Source: Bacillota bacterium (GTDB lineage: Bacteria > Bacillota > Desulfotomaculia > Desulfotomaculales > Desulfohalotomaculaceae). From it: a DNA stretch of 64,000 nucleotides. Below, one piece after another: positions 18,336 to 27,118 of the stretch. Under the pieces are notes generated by a model. The model was not told where the DNA came from. It did not search any database and saw only the letters and a list, made by a program, of their open reading frames with translations. The DNA lies in assembly GCA_009711615.1 (NCBI GenBank), contig VENI01000009.1, forward strand, positions 372,001 through 436,000, in the 5' to 3' direction. A program made the translations under genes and the position numbers. Each line of letters opens with the position of its first letter. Positions within the stretch are counted from its first letter, which is position 1.

Positions 18336-18369
18336 AGAACACCTGTATCCAATATAATACAGGTGTTCT
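18336..18369 (+). terminator. Terminator after the MerR gene
   Basis: 13-bp perfect stem AGAACACCTGTAT / ATACAGGTGTTCT with an eight-base loop, 31 bases past the stop. The downstream T-run is short. Confidence 0.65.
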
Positions 18370-18440
18370 TACTACTTACACAAAAAATTTATAATTATCA
18401 AACTCTATAAATTCCCTTTTAGTTACATATAATACAACAC

Positions 18441-19517
18441 ATGAATATTAACCAGAAAATTTCTAACTTGCAACTTTTCTTTTTGCTTGTCAATACCGTT
18501 AGTGCCACTGCCGTTGTTTTTTTGCAAGGTATAGTAGCAGAAACTGCCGGTAGGGATTCATGGTTAACACCAGTAATAGCTACTATCCCCGGCATATACA
18601 TCATTTTTATAATCTTTGCTTTAAGTAACAAGTACCCTAATGATACCATCTATCAATATTCCGAAAAGATAGTTGGCAGATTATTAGGTAAATTTATCGC
18701 TCTATCTTTTGTTTTATTCTTCCTTTACCTCTGTTCAGCAGTATTAACTCAGTTTTCTGTACTATGGAAGGATCATTACTTTCCTGATACACCGGCTTGG
18801 GTTATTGATATGGTAATGGTTATTATTACAGCTTACGCTGTCTACAAAGGAGTTGAAAGTATAGGCAGGGCACTGGAAGTAATGTTCCCGATCATGCTGA
18901 CTTTCTTTTCTGTAGGGGTAATTTTAGTTTTTGAACATGCTAACTTTGAATATATACGGCCACTTTTAGAGAATGGTATTAAACCTGTATTGTTAGGTTC
19001 CCTCCCACCCTCTGCATGGCGGTGTGAAGTAATAATATTGGCTGTGTTGTATCCCTTTACAAATATAAACAAACATACCAAAAGCGTCTCTTTCATTGCT
19101 ATTATTTGTATTGGTATTGTTTTAACTGTAAATAGTATCATACTAACATCTGTGTTTGGTGCCGGAACAACAAATTTAATTTACCCAACCACAGAATTAT
19201 TCAGAAGACCTGATATAAATGTAGACTCATTGTTTCTAACTCTTTGGTCCGCTGCAGTCTATTTTAAATTATCTATTCTATATTTTATAGTTGTATTAGG
19301 TATTAAACAATTATTTAATCTCAGGGATTTGAAGACAGTTATTATTCCTATTGGCATTTTAATCATAACCTTAAAGCATTTGAGCTTTGAATCAGTGATA
19401 GAAACTAAAGCGTTTTTATCCAGTGTGTTTCCTCCCTTTGCCCTAACAATAGAGGTTTTAATACCTACTACATTACTGATTATAGCCATTGCAAGAAACT
19501 ATGCAGCTAAAAAATAG
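18441..19517 (+). CDS. GerAB-family spore germination permease
   Basis: A 358-residue, ten-helix APC-type transporter of the endospore germination family: VVFLQGIVAETAGRDSWLTP, then GIYIIFIIFALSNKYPNDTI and PTTELFRRPDI. These proteins form part of germinant receptors in the spore inner membrane. No Shine-Dalgarno is visible before the ATG. ACATATAATAC 7-17 bases upstream looks like a -10 box, so either the leader is very short or the start is mis-set. It heads a rightward group with the CBO0543-type gene and two further membrane-protein genes. No GerAA or GerAC partner is adjacent; the nearest are at 27-30 kb. Confidence 0.85.
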   Translation: MNINQKISNLQLFFLLVNTVSATAVVFLQGIVAETAGRDSWLTPVIATIPGIYIIFIIFALSNKYPNDTIYQYSEKIVGRLLGKFIALSFVLFFLYLCSAVLTQFSVLWKDHYFPDTPAWVIDMVMVIITAYAVYKGVESIGRALEVMFPIMLTFFSVGVILVFEHANFEYIRPLLENGIKPVLLGSLPPSAWRCEVIILAVLYPFTNINKHTKSVSFIAIICIGIVLTVNSIILTSVFGAGTTNLIYPTTELFRRPDINVDSLFLTLWSAAVYFKLSILYFIVVLGIKQLFNLRDLKTVIIPIGILIITLKHLSFESVIETKAFLSSVFPPFALTIEVLIPTTLLIIAIARNYAAKK

Positions 19518-19536
19518 AACAGCCCAGGAGATATCC

Positions 19537-20097
19537 ATGACTGGAGAACAATTAATTGAGAACATAAATGAAATATATTACTTAGTCCACCAAGCTAACA
19601 CTCGTATGGCTATCCTGTGGTTAGAAAACATGGTATTTACATGGCGCTGGTGGTTGGAATTGGGGTTAACAATCATCCCCTGGATTGTATGGTTCATTGT
19701 CAGAAAAAAAGAAAGTACCGACCGTTTACTTTATGCTGCCTTGGTTACTGCACTTATTGCCGGATACCTAGATTATGCAGGTATTGCACTGGGTTTATGG
19801 TCATATAAATCACAGGTAATACCCTTTATACCTGCATTTATGCCTTGGGATTTTACACTTTTACCTGTGTTTACAATGTTTTTTTTGCAATACTACCCCA
19901 AAGTGAATCCTTGGATTAAAGCATTACTTTACGCTGGGTTTGGTTCTTTTATCGTTCAGCCTTTCGCTGTATATTTAGATTTATACGATCCAAAACAGTG
20001 GAAGCATTATTACTCGGTTCCCTTTTTAATAGTTATTTATTTAATAGCACATTACTTTGCATATAGGTCCAAATTCAAAAAATTGGATACTAAATAA
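19537..20097 (+). CDS. CBO0543-family membrane protein
   Basis: A 186-residue protein with about five hydrophobic segments. The aromatic FTWRWWLELGLTIIPWIVWF and the later SQVIPFIPAFMPWDFTLLPV match the CBO0543-type family found in spore formers. ATG at 19537 has AGGAGAT seven bases upstream; the longer frame runs back into gerAB. Placement right behind a GerAB gene suggests a spore membrane role. A second, diverged member lies at 25080-25679. Confidence 0.75.
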   Translation: MTGEQLIENINEIYYLVHQANTRMAILWLENMVFTWRWWLELGLTIIPWIVWFIVRKKESTDRLLYAALVTALIAGYLDYAGIALGLWSYKSQVIPFIPAFMPWDFTLLPVFTMFFLQYYPKVNPWIKALLYAGFGSFIVQPFAVYLDLYDPKQWKHYYSVPFLIVIYLIAHYFAYRSKFKKLDTK

Positions 20098-20112
20098 AAA
20101 GATGGTGAAAAG

Positions 20113-20883
20113 ATGAGAGATCTAGAAGATCATTCTCGCCGAAAACTTGTGGCAATGGACTCTAAAACTATTAACACTTTAGCACTGAGAAGCCCCTGGG
20201 CTACTGCCTGGTTTTCTTTCTTATTTCCTGGGTTCGGTCACTTTTTAGTTGATGGTACTATTCTAAGTGCTATATTGATTACAATGGAGTTTTTTGTTAA
20301 TACAGTCTCTAAACTAAATTTGTTAATATTTTATACATTAATAGGGGAGTTTGAAAAAGCAAAAGCAGTTACCGATATTCACTGGGTGTTCATTTATATT
20401 ACGCTGTTTGTATTTTGCATTTGGGATAGTTATCGTAGATGTGTAGAAAATAATAGACAGTATTTACTGGCTGTAAAGGAATATTCAAGAATTGAAGTAA
20501 TGAAGATAACACCAACGGGAATGCATAAATTAGATAAAAGAAATCCGACCGTTGCAGCTTTTTGGAGTTTTTTGTATCCAGGACTGGGTGCTGTGTATTT
20601 GCAGAAACTACCTTCAGTTATATTTGGCTTTAGTTGGATGTTTTTAGTAGCACATTTTTCAAACCTACTTGACGGGATCTTTTATACTCTGATAGGAGAT
20701 TTCAGCAAAGCAAAAGAGGTATTAAAACCTCAGTGGTTTTTATATTTACCATCCATTTATGCTTTTAAAATATATTCATCTTATGTTGATGCATTACAAA
20801 TTAATAAAATATTTGATATGGAACAATACAGATTTCTAAAGGAAAATTATCAAAGCTGTAAATTTCCAATGCCTTTAAAGTAG
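20113..20883 (+). CDS. Membrane protein with an internally duplicated domain, unknown function
   Basis: A 256-residue protein made of two similar halves, each starting with a hydrophobic helix and ending in a short amphipathic motif: SPWATAWFSFLFPGFGHFLV and FYTLIGEFEKAKAV in the first, NPTVAAFWSFLYPGLGAVYL and FYTLIGDFSKAKEV in the second. The spacing between the matched blocks is similar, so the gene arose by duplication. GATGGTGAAAAG precedes the ATG. It lies between the CBO0543-type gene and the next small membrane gene, in the germination cluster. I do not recognise a named family. Confidence 0.7.
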   Translation: MRDLEDHSRRKLVAMDSKTINTLALRSPWATAWFSFLFPGFGHFLVDGTILSAILITMEFFVNTVSKLNLLIFYTLIGEFEKAKAVTDIHWVFIYITLFVFCIWDSYRRCVENNRQYLLAVKEYSRIEVMKITPTGMHKLDKRNPTVAAFWSFLYPGLGAVYLQKLPSVIFGFSWMFLVAHFSNLLDGIFYTLIGDFSKAKEVLKPQWFLYLPSIYAFKIYSSYVDALQINKIFDMEQYRFLKENYQSCKFPMPLK

Positions 20884-20894
20884 GTGGATAAGAA

Positions 20895-21350
20895 TTGTAT
20901 ATTGTGGCTTCCTTTTATTATTCAACATCATTGGAAAAGTGTCTTAATGAAATTGAGGATTATGGAATAAAAAGAGAATATATCTTAGCATTGCCGTTGG
21001 ATAAAAAAAGAAAGAATGGCAGAATAACTGATACGATAAACCATTCAGATGAAATTAGCACACTTGACTTATCAGCATTTTTAGGTTCTATCTTAATGTT
21101 CTTTGGTGGGGTATACGGCTTTATATTACCTTGGGGCCCAATCATTTGGGGACTAATCGGACTGGCAACGGGCGGAATCACAGGGCTTTTAATTACATAT
21201 TTAACCAAGAAAAGAAACTTTAAAAGAATTAGTAAACAAAAAACATCAGAAGTTTTTGTTATGATATATGGTACACAAGAAGATACTAAAAAAATTATAG
21301 AAATACTTTGGGACAATGATGCACTGGGTGTCTCTAAAGTAGAGTTATAA
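20895..21350 (+). CDS. Small membrane protein with two ferredoxin-like halves
   Basis: A 151-residue protein, TTG start with AGGTGG eight bases upstream. An N-terminal soluble part (YIVASFYYSTSLEKCLNEIE) is followed by two glycine-rich membrane helices (about 58-105, GFILPWGPIIWGLIGLATGG) and a C-terminal soluble part (VFVMIYGTQEDTKKIIEILW). The soluble parts have the beta-alpha-beta pattern of general-stress YflT-like proteins. It is the last gene of the rightward germination group and is followed by a terminator. Confidence 0.65.
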   Translation: MYIVASFYYSTSLEKCLNEIEDYGIKREYILALPLDKKRKNGRITDTINHSDEISTLDLSAFLGSILMFFGGVYGFILPWGPIIWGLIGLATGGITGLLITYLTKKRNFKRISKQKTSEVFVMIYGTQEDTKKIIEILWDNDALGVSKVEL

Positions 21351-21352
21351 AT

Positions 21353-21388
21353 AAAGCTATCACCTCAATAAGAGATGATAGCTTTTTT
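21353..21388. terminator. Terminator between convergent genes
   Basis: AAAGCTATCA (21353-21362) pairs with TGATAGCTTT (21376-21385), followed by a T-run on the plus strand. Nearly the same hairpin recurs at 24824 and 46894. Confidence 0.85.
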
Positions 21389-21389
21389 A

Positions 21390-23258
21390 TTATACTTTAA
21401 ATTTACTAACAATATTCTGCAGTTCCTCTGCAATGCCGGATAATTCTTGTGCAGATCCGCTCACCTGTTGAACCGTGGAAGTGATTTGCTGATTGGCAGA
21501 GGAAAGCTGCAACGTCCCTTCACTGGCCTGTTTAGCTCCGGTAGCAATATCTTGAATCATTAATGTGTTCTTCTGTACCGCCTTAATGATTTGCTCTAAT
21601 GCAACACCGGCGTTGTTGGCAATTTCCACCCCTTCATTCACATCACTGGCTCCGTGTTCCATAACAGTTACAGCTTCACCTACGCCAGTTTGAATTTCCT
21701 TAACTAAATCGGTTATTTCATTAGCAGCCTGTGCTGATTGTTCTGCCAATTTACGAACCTCATCCGCCACCACAGCAAACCCCTTACCATGTTCACCTGC
21801 TCGGGCGGCTTCAATGGCAGCATTAAGTGCCAGTAGATTAGTTTGTTCTGCTATATTTGTTATAGTACTAATAATTTGTCCGATCTCCTCGGATTGCTTG
21901 CCCAATTTGTTTACAGACTTAGATGCATTCTCACTGCTATATGCAATTGAGTTTATTTTTTCTACTGTTTCTTGTACAGCTTTGTTCCCTTCCTCTGCTA
22001 CCTGCTGTACCTGTTCCGATTCATGGGCAGCAGCATCAGCGTTTTCTGCACCCTGGGCTGATGTAGAGGCCACTTCGTTGGTGGTGCTGGCCACTTCTTC
22101 CATAGTGGCACTTACTTCCTCACTGGAAGATGCCAGTTCCTGACTATGGGACGCCAATTGATTTGAGGTGTTTTGTACATCACCAATCATTTGTTTAAGA
22201 TTACCGATCATTTTTTCAAATGAACTGGCCAAGGCACCGATTTCATCATTAGACTTAATGTCTATTTTAGCATTTAGATCTCCAGATGAAGCCATTTCAG
22301 CTGAATTCACCAATTCAGTAATAGGTCTTATCAATCTATTTGTTAATAGCCATCCCAAAGTTAACATCAGTAGTGAAACAACCACAAATATTACAACTAA
22401 TTTATACATAATAGCGTTAACATCGGCAAAAAACTCGTCACGTTCAGCTACTATAGCAAGAATCCAATTTGTAGATGGAATTGAGTGGTACTCAACAACA
22501 GAATCTATACCGTTAAATACATACTCAACTTTACCATTCTTAGTATCAGTAATTTTTTTAATATTTTCTGCCACTACCTCAGAAATTAATTCACTTGTTT
22601 TTGTACCATCTTTTAATAACAATTCTTTATTTGGATGGGCTACAAATATACCTTTTTCATCGATCATATAGGCGCGGCCTTTTTCACCAAACTTCATATT
22701 AATAACTTTTTCGTTTATTAATGATAAGTCCAACCTACTGTATAGGACTTTCACTAACTGCCCACCTTTATTAACCGGTACCGCAACCACAACCGCTGGT
22801 TGATTAGTTACTTTTGAAATAATGGGGTCAGAAAAAGCAAAGTCTTGGCCATTTACTATAGCTTTAAAATAACCTCGACTCCCCAAATCTACTGCTTCAT
22901 CATCGGTATTTGCTGCCATGCCATCAAGTTCTATTAACCCAAAGTTATCAAACAAGTTTTCTTTATGAGAGGTTTGTTCTCTAATCTCATCCTTTAAGTA
23001 TGATATTGCCGCATTGGTATCATCACCTTTTACGGCGGGTCCATTGGCAATAATCTGGAGCGCTCTAATATGAGTATTCATAATTTTTTCCAACATATCA
23101 CTATCATAGGCTGTTACTTCATTTAGTTTTTCATAATGAGCCTCACTCTCAGTACTTTTAAACTTAAGTATTGTATATCCACTAACACCCATCATAGCAA
23201 TAATCAATATAACAATTAATCCTAAAAGTTTTGTTTTAATACTTGCAGTTCGTTTCAA
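21390..23258 (-). CDS. Methyl-accepting chemotaxis protein (dCache sensor)
   Basis: A 622-residue chemoreceptor: TM helix (about 10-30), periplasmic double-Cache sensor (about 35-275) with a [19 protein letters not shown] Cache motif, second TM (about 280-305), HAMP ([20 protein letters not shown]), and a cytoplasmic signalling domain with the conserved hairpin tip [20 protein letters not shown] and [21 protein letters not shown] at 23258 is preferred: AGGGG lies eight bases upstream, whereas the GTG at 23267 would overlap it. The gene sits behind a cheY remnant and a c-di-GMP-I riboswitch, so its expression should answer to c-di-GMP. Confidence 0.92.
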   Translation of the reverse strand: MKRTASIKTKLLGLIVILIIAMMGVSGYTILKFKSTESEAHYEKLNEVTAYDSDMLEKIMNTHIRALQIIANGPAVKGDDTNAAISYLKDEIREQTSHKENLFDNFGLIELDGMAANTDDEAVDLGSRGYFKAIVNGQDFAFSDPIISKVTNQPAVVVAVPVNKGGQLVKVLYSRLDLSLINEKVINMKFGEKGRAYMIDEKGIFVAHPNKELLLKDGTKTSELISEVVAENIKKITDTKNGKVEYVFNGIDSVVEYHSIPSTNWILAIVAERDEFFADVNAIMYKLVVIFVVVSLLMLTLGWLLTNRLIRPITELVNSAEMASSGDLNAKIDIKSNDEIGALASSFEKMIGNLKQMIGDVQNTSNQLASHSQELASSSEEVSATMEEVASTTNEVASTSAQGAENADAAAHESEQVQQVAEEGNKAVQETVEKINSIAYSSENASKSVNKLGKQSEEIGQIISTITNIAEQTNLLALNAAIEAARAGEHGKGFAVVADEVRKLAEQSAQAANEITDLVKEIQTGVGEAVTVMEHGASDVNEGVEIANNAGVALEQIIKAVQKNTLMIQDIATGAKQASEGTLQLSSANQQITSTVQQVSGSAQELSGIAEELQNIVSKFKV

Positions 23259-23367
23259 GTAATTCACCCCTATTTCTGTAATATTATTTATGTTTGTAAT
23301 GTTACTCTTCTAGTATCGGGGTAGCAAAATTCATTGGAATGCCAAATAATTGGTTATACTTCGAAAC

Positions 23368-23487
23368 TTAGCTATACTGCTTCTTCACGTTTTCCGCCTC
23401 CCCACCAATTTCATGCCCTTGGTTATTTATGTGATTTCCAAGGGATGCTTTCATAAACTTAGCATCATCAACTATCAGAACTTTCAT
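23368..23487 (-). pseudogene. Truncated cheY-like response regulator
   Basis: GGAGGTG and ATG are intact and the first 39 codons read MKVLIVDDAKFMKASLGNHI and then NQGHEIGGEAENVKKQYS, the N-terminus of a CheY receiver. The usual EAENGEEAV continuation is broken by a stop at 23370-23368. Past it the other frame reads KYNQLFGIP, like the next receiver segment. The phospho-acceptor Asp and the remaining two thirds are missing. It lies between the riboswitch and the chemoreceptor. Confidence 0.8.
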
Positions 23488-23625
23488 AATACACCTCCTA
23501 ATCCACTAAATTTGACGTTTAAAAGTTAATATAACTTATCACCATTAAAACAAACGCATATCTCCTTCTCCCCAATTGCTTAGTTTGGATTCAAACCTTT
23601 AATATTTAATATCTCTTTAAATAAA

Positions 23626-23656
23626 CAAAAAAACGCTCATGCTGCTTATGAACGTT
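23626..23656 (-). terminator. Expression-platform terminator of the c-di-GMP riboswitch
   Basis: On the minus strand AACGTTCAT pairs with ATGAGCGTT (one wobble) and a TTTTTTT run follows. Its loop region, ATAAGCAGC, can instead pair with GCTGCTTAT at the 3' end of the aptamer (23682-23674). Confidence 0.8.
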
Positions 23657-23673
23657 TTTATAACATACATATT

Positions 23674-23750
23674 ATAAGCAGCCTGGCAACCATAACATTA
23701 AGCCTTAGGTCCATAGCTTTGCGTCCCAGCCTTTCGACTGGTTTGCCCAA
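23674..23750 (-). promoter_or_regulatory. Cyclic di-GMP-I (GEMM-I) riboswitch
   Basis: The minus strand shows GGCAAACCAGTCGAAAGGCT, then GGGACGCAAAGC, ACCTAAGGC and ATGGTTGCCAGGCTGC. These are the GNRA loop hairpin, the conserved GGGACGCAAAGC block, the CTAAG tetraloop receptor and the closing P1 strand of the class I c-di-GMP aptamer. A terminator follows, then the cheY remnant and the chemoreceptor gene. Confidence 0.93.
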
Positions 23751-23856
23751 ATTATCATATCAATTACAATTTAGTTAAATTATACTATAAATTCGTCATA
23801 ATTCAACAAACTTTTCAATAATTCATTTGATTTTTTGTGATTATGCTAAGATATAC

Positions 23857-23882
23857 AAAAAGAAGGCATTTAGCCTTCTTTT
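23857..23882 (-). terminator. Terminator of uppP
   Basis: AAAAGAAGGC pairs with GCCTTCTTTT, with T-rich sequence following on the minus strand. It lies 23 bases past the uppP stop. Confidence 0.85.
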
Positions 23883-23904
23883 AATAAACCCTTTTATTCT
23901 AAGA

Positions 23905-24717
23905 CTATGACAACAAAACAAGTGTACCAACAATAAAACAATAGTAGGCAAAGTATTTCAGGTTACCGCTGGCCATAATGTCCATAAACCATTTTAACGA
24001 AAAATACGAAGCAATTATTGACCCAATAAAAGCCAGTGCATAGGGCATTAATAATAAACTTAAATTAGGGTCTTGCAGGATTTCAGAAAAGCTAAGGAGC
24101 ATCCCGCCCAAACTCACTGGAATAAACAGCATAAACGAAAACCTCAGTGCAGTTTCTTGTTTTAGCCCAAGGCCCATAGCCGCCACAATAGTTGCCCCAG
24201 AACGACTGATGCCAGGAACCAAGGCAACGGCTTGTGCCAAACCAATTATGATAGCGTCTTTAAATGTCATTTGAGCATCATTTTTTCTTCCCCTTAGGTT
24301 TCTAATTAACCATAATGCAGTTCCCGTGATTAGTAACGTCACGCCAATTAGTTTGATGCCCTCTTTAAAATAATGAGATATCTCATCCTCCAACAAGATT
24401 CCCAATACTCCAGCCGGAATGGTGGCAACTAGCAAATAGATTATAAAGTAAAAATCAGATTTTGCTGATTCTTTTCCACTTGTTAAAAAGTTAACAGCAT
24501 TAACAGCTATTCTTTTCAAATCTGTTCTATAAATTAATAAAACAGCTATTAATGAACCAGCATTAACCAGCAACTCAAAACTCATTCCAGATATTTTTAG
24601 ACCTAAAAAATGTTGTGCCAAAACCAAATGCCCGCTTGATGAGATAGGAATAGGCTCAGTAAAACCCTGAAAAACCCCTAAGAATAAGTACTTTAACAGT
24701 AAATATAGTTGATCCAT
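23905..24717 (-). CDS. uppP: Undecaprenyl-diphosphatase (UppP/BacA)
   Basis: A 270-residue, eight-helix membrane phosphatase that recycles undecaprenyl pyrophosphate for wall synthesis. The catalytic marks are [20 protein letters not shown] (family EGxTEFLPISSTGH, here with P-I for F-L) and the second P-loop-like [17 protein letters not shown]. The product can confer bacitracin tolerance. ATG at 24717 lies 12 bases after GGAGG; the in-frame TTG at 24729 touches the ribosome site. Single gene between two hairpins. Confidence 0.92.
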   Translation of the reverse strand: MDQLYLLLKYLFLGVFQGFTEPIPISSSGHLVLAQHFLGLKISGMSFELLVNAGSLIAVLLIYRTDLKRIAVNAVNFLTSGKESAKSDFYFIIYLLVATIPAGVLGILLEDEISHYFKEGIKLIGVTLLITGTALWLIRNLRGRKNDAQMTFKDAIIIGLAQAVALVPGISRSGATIVAAMGLGLKQETALRFSFMLFIPVSLGGMLLSFSEILQDPNLSLLLMPYALAFIGSIIASYFSLKWFMDIMASGNLKYFAYYCFIVGTLVLLS

Positions 24718-25079
24718 AGCTTCAAACAACCTCCAGTTTCACCTTAATAAAGAATACATTAATATGACGTCGTTAACAAGCGAAAAATTACACATCTAAT
24801 TAATTATAACTATCCAAAATAAAAAGCTATCATCCTATTAATGAGATAATAGCTTGGCTTATAATAAGCTTTTGTGCCCTCTATGAAATGTCATTTATTA
24901 ATATATGTAAAATCTATTTACCCATTCCTTAATGATCCCTTAGCTTAATTAGTATCTGACTAATTTATCAGTGTGAACTCCCAGGTTATAACCAAGGAGT
25001 TTTTTAACTACAGTTTACAAGATACAAAAGTTGGCATAATAACAATAGCAAAAAAGAAAACGTAAAAACAATATAAGGA
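24718..25079. other. Intergenic region with two terminator-like hairpins
   Basis: No gene seen. AAGCTATCATC pairs with GATAATAGCTT at 24824-24855, followed by T's on the minus strand upstream of uppP. AACTCC pairs with GGAGTT at 24976-25001, enclosing GGTTATAACC and followed by TTTTT on the plus strand, so it could attenuate the rightward gene at 25080. No known riboswitch core is recognisable. Confidence 0.5.
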
Positions 25080-25679
25080 ATGGTTACTCTGAATGTATCA
25101 TGGAATATAGAAACAGTAATTACCTTATCTCTAATTTTTATAAGCTTAATTGGAAGTTACCTAATCATAAGACTGGATTGGAAAAAATATGGCTTGTTGT
25201 ACCTTATAGTTGCAATTATAGGAAATATACTTTGCTACCTCTTTGTTAGTTTTGGTTTTTACTCATTCCCCTACCGACTTTTTCCCAATACATTTATTAT
25301 GCCAGTTACATCTGTTTCAACCATAATACCTTTTTATGTATTAATTGGGGTAAGGTATAGCCCTAAACTCTGGGTATATAAAATTATCTTTTATATGGGT
25401 TTCGTGCACCTTGGAATGTTAGCAGAAACAATAGCCCGGCTAAATACCAGTTTAATAAAATATAATTTTGCTTGGGATACTTGGGATTCCTATACTTGGT
25501 GGTGGATTTTTTTATTAATTTTTGAATATGTTGGCGGATTAATTATAAATGAAGAATTAAGAAAGCCAATTAGTTCAACTGCCTTTAATTATGGTAAATG
25601 GGCTTTTTTCTTCTTTCATTTTATTGTAATAACAACTATTTTCTTAGCCGGATATTATCTAGGGTATATAAGCAGGTAG
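25080..25679 (+). CDS. CBO0543-family membrane protein (second copy)
   Basis: A 199-residue protein with about five membrane segments and the CBO0543-like block FGFYSFPYRLFPNTFIMPVT. It also has an aromatic WDTWDSYTWWWIFLLIFEYV stretch. It is distantly similar to the protein at 19537-20097. The start is doubtful: AAGGA directly abuts the ATG at 25080, and the only better spaced codon is a CTG nine bases in. It heads a rightward group with a 67-residue membrane protein and a second GerAB permease. Confidence 0.7.
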   Translation: MVTLNVSWNIETVITLSLIFISLIGSYLIIRLDWKKYGLLYLIVAIIGNILCYLFVSFGFYSFPYRLFPNTFIMPVTSVSTIIPFYVLIGVRYSPKLWVYKIIFYMGFVHLGMLAETIARLNTSLIKYNFAWDTWDSYTWWWIFLLIFEYVGGLIINEELRKPISSTAFNYGKWAFFFFHFIVITTIFLAGYYLGYISR

Positions 25680-25796
25680 TACAAAAAGTAAAAACTCATA
25701 TCATAATTGTTAATTAGTTTACTCAAGTGTATAACCTTGGTAATACTGAGTATAATAACCACCGGACTGGAAAAATTTCAGTAATTGGAGGCATAT

Positions 25797-26000
25797 ATGG
25801 ATACCGCTTTACAATTATCTATACTAACCATTGTTGTAATACTGATTACACTATTCGAACTTCCGAAATTATGGCAGGAAAAGCTGTGGAAAGAGGTAAT
25901 TGTCTTTTCTACGGTTTTGATTCTAGGAACAGTATTAATGGTAACCTGGACGATTGGAATAAAAATCCCTGCACCCTTTAAAGCACTGGGAATCTATTAA
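25797..26000 (+). CDS. Two-helix small membrane protein of the germination cluster
   Basis: 67 residues, with GGAGG five bases before ATG. Two hydrophobic helices (LQLSILTIVVILITLFEL and IVFSTVLILGTVLMVTWTIG) are joined by a short basic-acidic loop (PKLWQEKLWKE). It lies 27 bases upstream of a GerAB gene. Small two-helix proteins of this kind accompany ger operons in several spore formers and may be receptor accessory subunits. That role is inferred from position only. Confidence 0.7.
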   Translation: MDTALQLSILTIVVILITLFELPKLWQEKLWKEVIVFSTVLILGTVLMVTWTIGIKIPAPFKALGIY

Positions 26001-26027
26001 CATTTAGTTAACACCAAGGGGGAAAAT

Positions 26028-27101
26028 ATGACTGGTAAACAAAGAATCTCTCCAAACCAGGCCACTGCTTTTGTGATTGCCGGTGGTGTAGGTATTATTT
26101 TCTTTTGGATCACTGAAGCAAGCATTCCTATTGCCGGTCGGGATGCCTGGCTTTCCTATGCTATAGGCTATAGCATAGGAATATTAATTGCTTTCAGTCT
26201 CATTGCTTTAAATAAACGTTTCCCCGGTAAAACACTGGTACAATATGTTCCACTGATTCTAGGACAACCTTTAGGCTATTTTTATAATATTCTTTTTATA
26301 CTTACTTACACCTATTTTACAGCTCTTATCTTAAATCTTAGTATTAATATGATCAGTCTTTTTTACGAGGAGACTCCGGGTTTAATTCTAACAGGGGTCT
26401 CTGTTGTACTAATCAGCTACGTATGTAAGCATGGGATAGAGGTCTTTGGCAGGGTATGTGAATTATTTATTCCTTTAATCTTATTCGGTATATTTTTTAT
26501 TACCATCAACGTTATTCCACATATGGATATTAATCGTTTAGCCCCAGTTTTAGAAAAAGGGGTTATGCCTGTTCTTGAACTGGTTCCCCATACTGTATCC
26601 TTTGTTGGTGAATACATTGTTTTTATGGCTTTATGGTTACCGTTATTGAACAAACCAAACAAGGCCAAAAAGGTGGTTATAGTCGGTACCAGTATCAGCG
26701 CCCTGGCCCTAATTACCATTTTAATAACAGGGATAGTCGTATTTGGGGAAGATTTTGCAAAAAACCTGGCTTTTTCCACAGTAAAAATGACCCTGCTTTC
26801 TGTATTACCCGGTGTTGAAGGTCTTCCCTCTCTAACACTGGGTATATGGATTATTGCAGCCTTTGTAAAGGGGGCGGTATTTTTCTTTTTATCTGTTATA
26901 AGTCTTGCCCATAGCTTTAATTTGAAAGACTACCGATCACTGGTATGGCCTATGGCATTAGTGGTAACGGCACTTTCATTGTTACCAGATAATTACTTCG
27001 CTTCCCTTACAGAAAACAAAACTTTGGGATTATACTTTTCATTACCCATTACGCTTTCAATACCCGTTTTGTTGGGTATCTCAATTGCTCGCAAAACATA
27101 G
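26028..27101 (+). CDS. GerAB-family spore germination permease (second copy)
   Basis: A 357-residue, ten-helix germination permease with GVGIIFFWITEASIPIAGRD, then FSLIALNKRFPGKTLVQYVP and LEKGVMPVLELVPHTVSFVG. Strong GGGGG ribosome site. It is the likely membrane transporter subunit of the receptor whose GerAA and GerAC subunits are encoded just downstream on the opposite strand; the gerAB and gerAC stops are only 17 bases apart. No terminator is seen between them. Confidence 0.9.
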   Translation: MTGKQRISPNQATAFVIAGGVGIIFFWITEASIPIAGRDAWLSYAIGYSIGILIAFSLIALNKRFPGKTLVQYVPLILGQPLGYFYNILFILTYTYFTALILNLSINMISLFYEETPGLILTGVSVVLISYVCKHGIEVFGRVCELFIPLILFGIFFITINVIPHMDINRLAPVLEKGVMPVLELVPHTVSFVGEYIVFMALWLPLLNKPNKAKKVVIVGTSISALALITILITGIVVFGEDFAKNLAFSTVKMTLLSVLPGVEGLPSLTLGIWIIAAFVKGAVFFFLSVISLAHSFNLKDYRSLVWPMALVVTALSLLPDNYFASLTENKTLGLYFSLPITLSIPVLLGISIARKT

Positions 27102-27118
27102 GACGGTCTATATTCAAT

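Noticed and set aside
22168..22671. 167-codon frame antisense to the chemoreceptor
   Set aside because: Shadow of the MCP gene; no recognisable domain and no ribosome site.
24880..25010. T-box or amino-acid leader before the gene at 25080
   Set aside because: A terminator-like hairpin is present but no T-box (TGGNACC) sequence or specifier loop was found.
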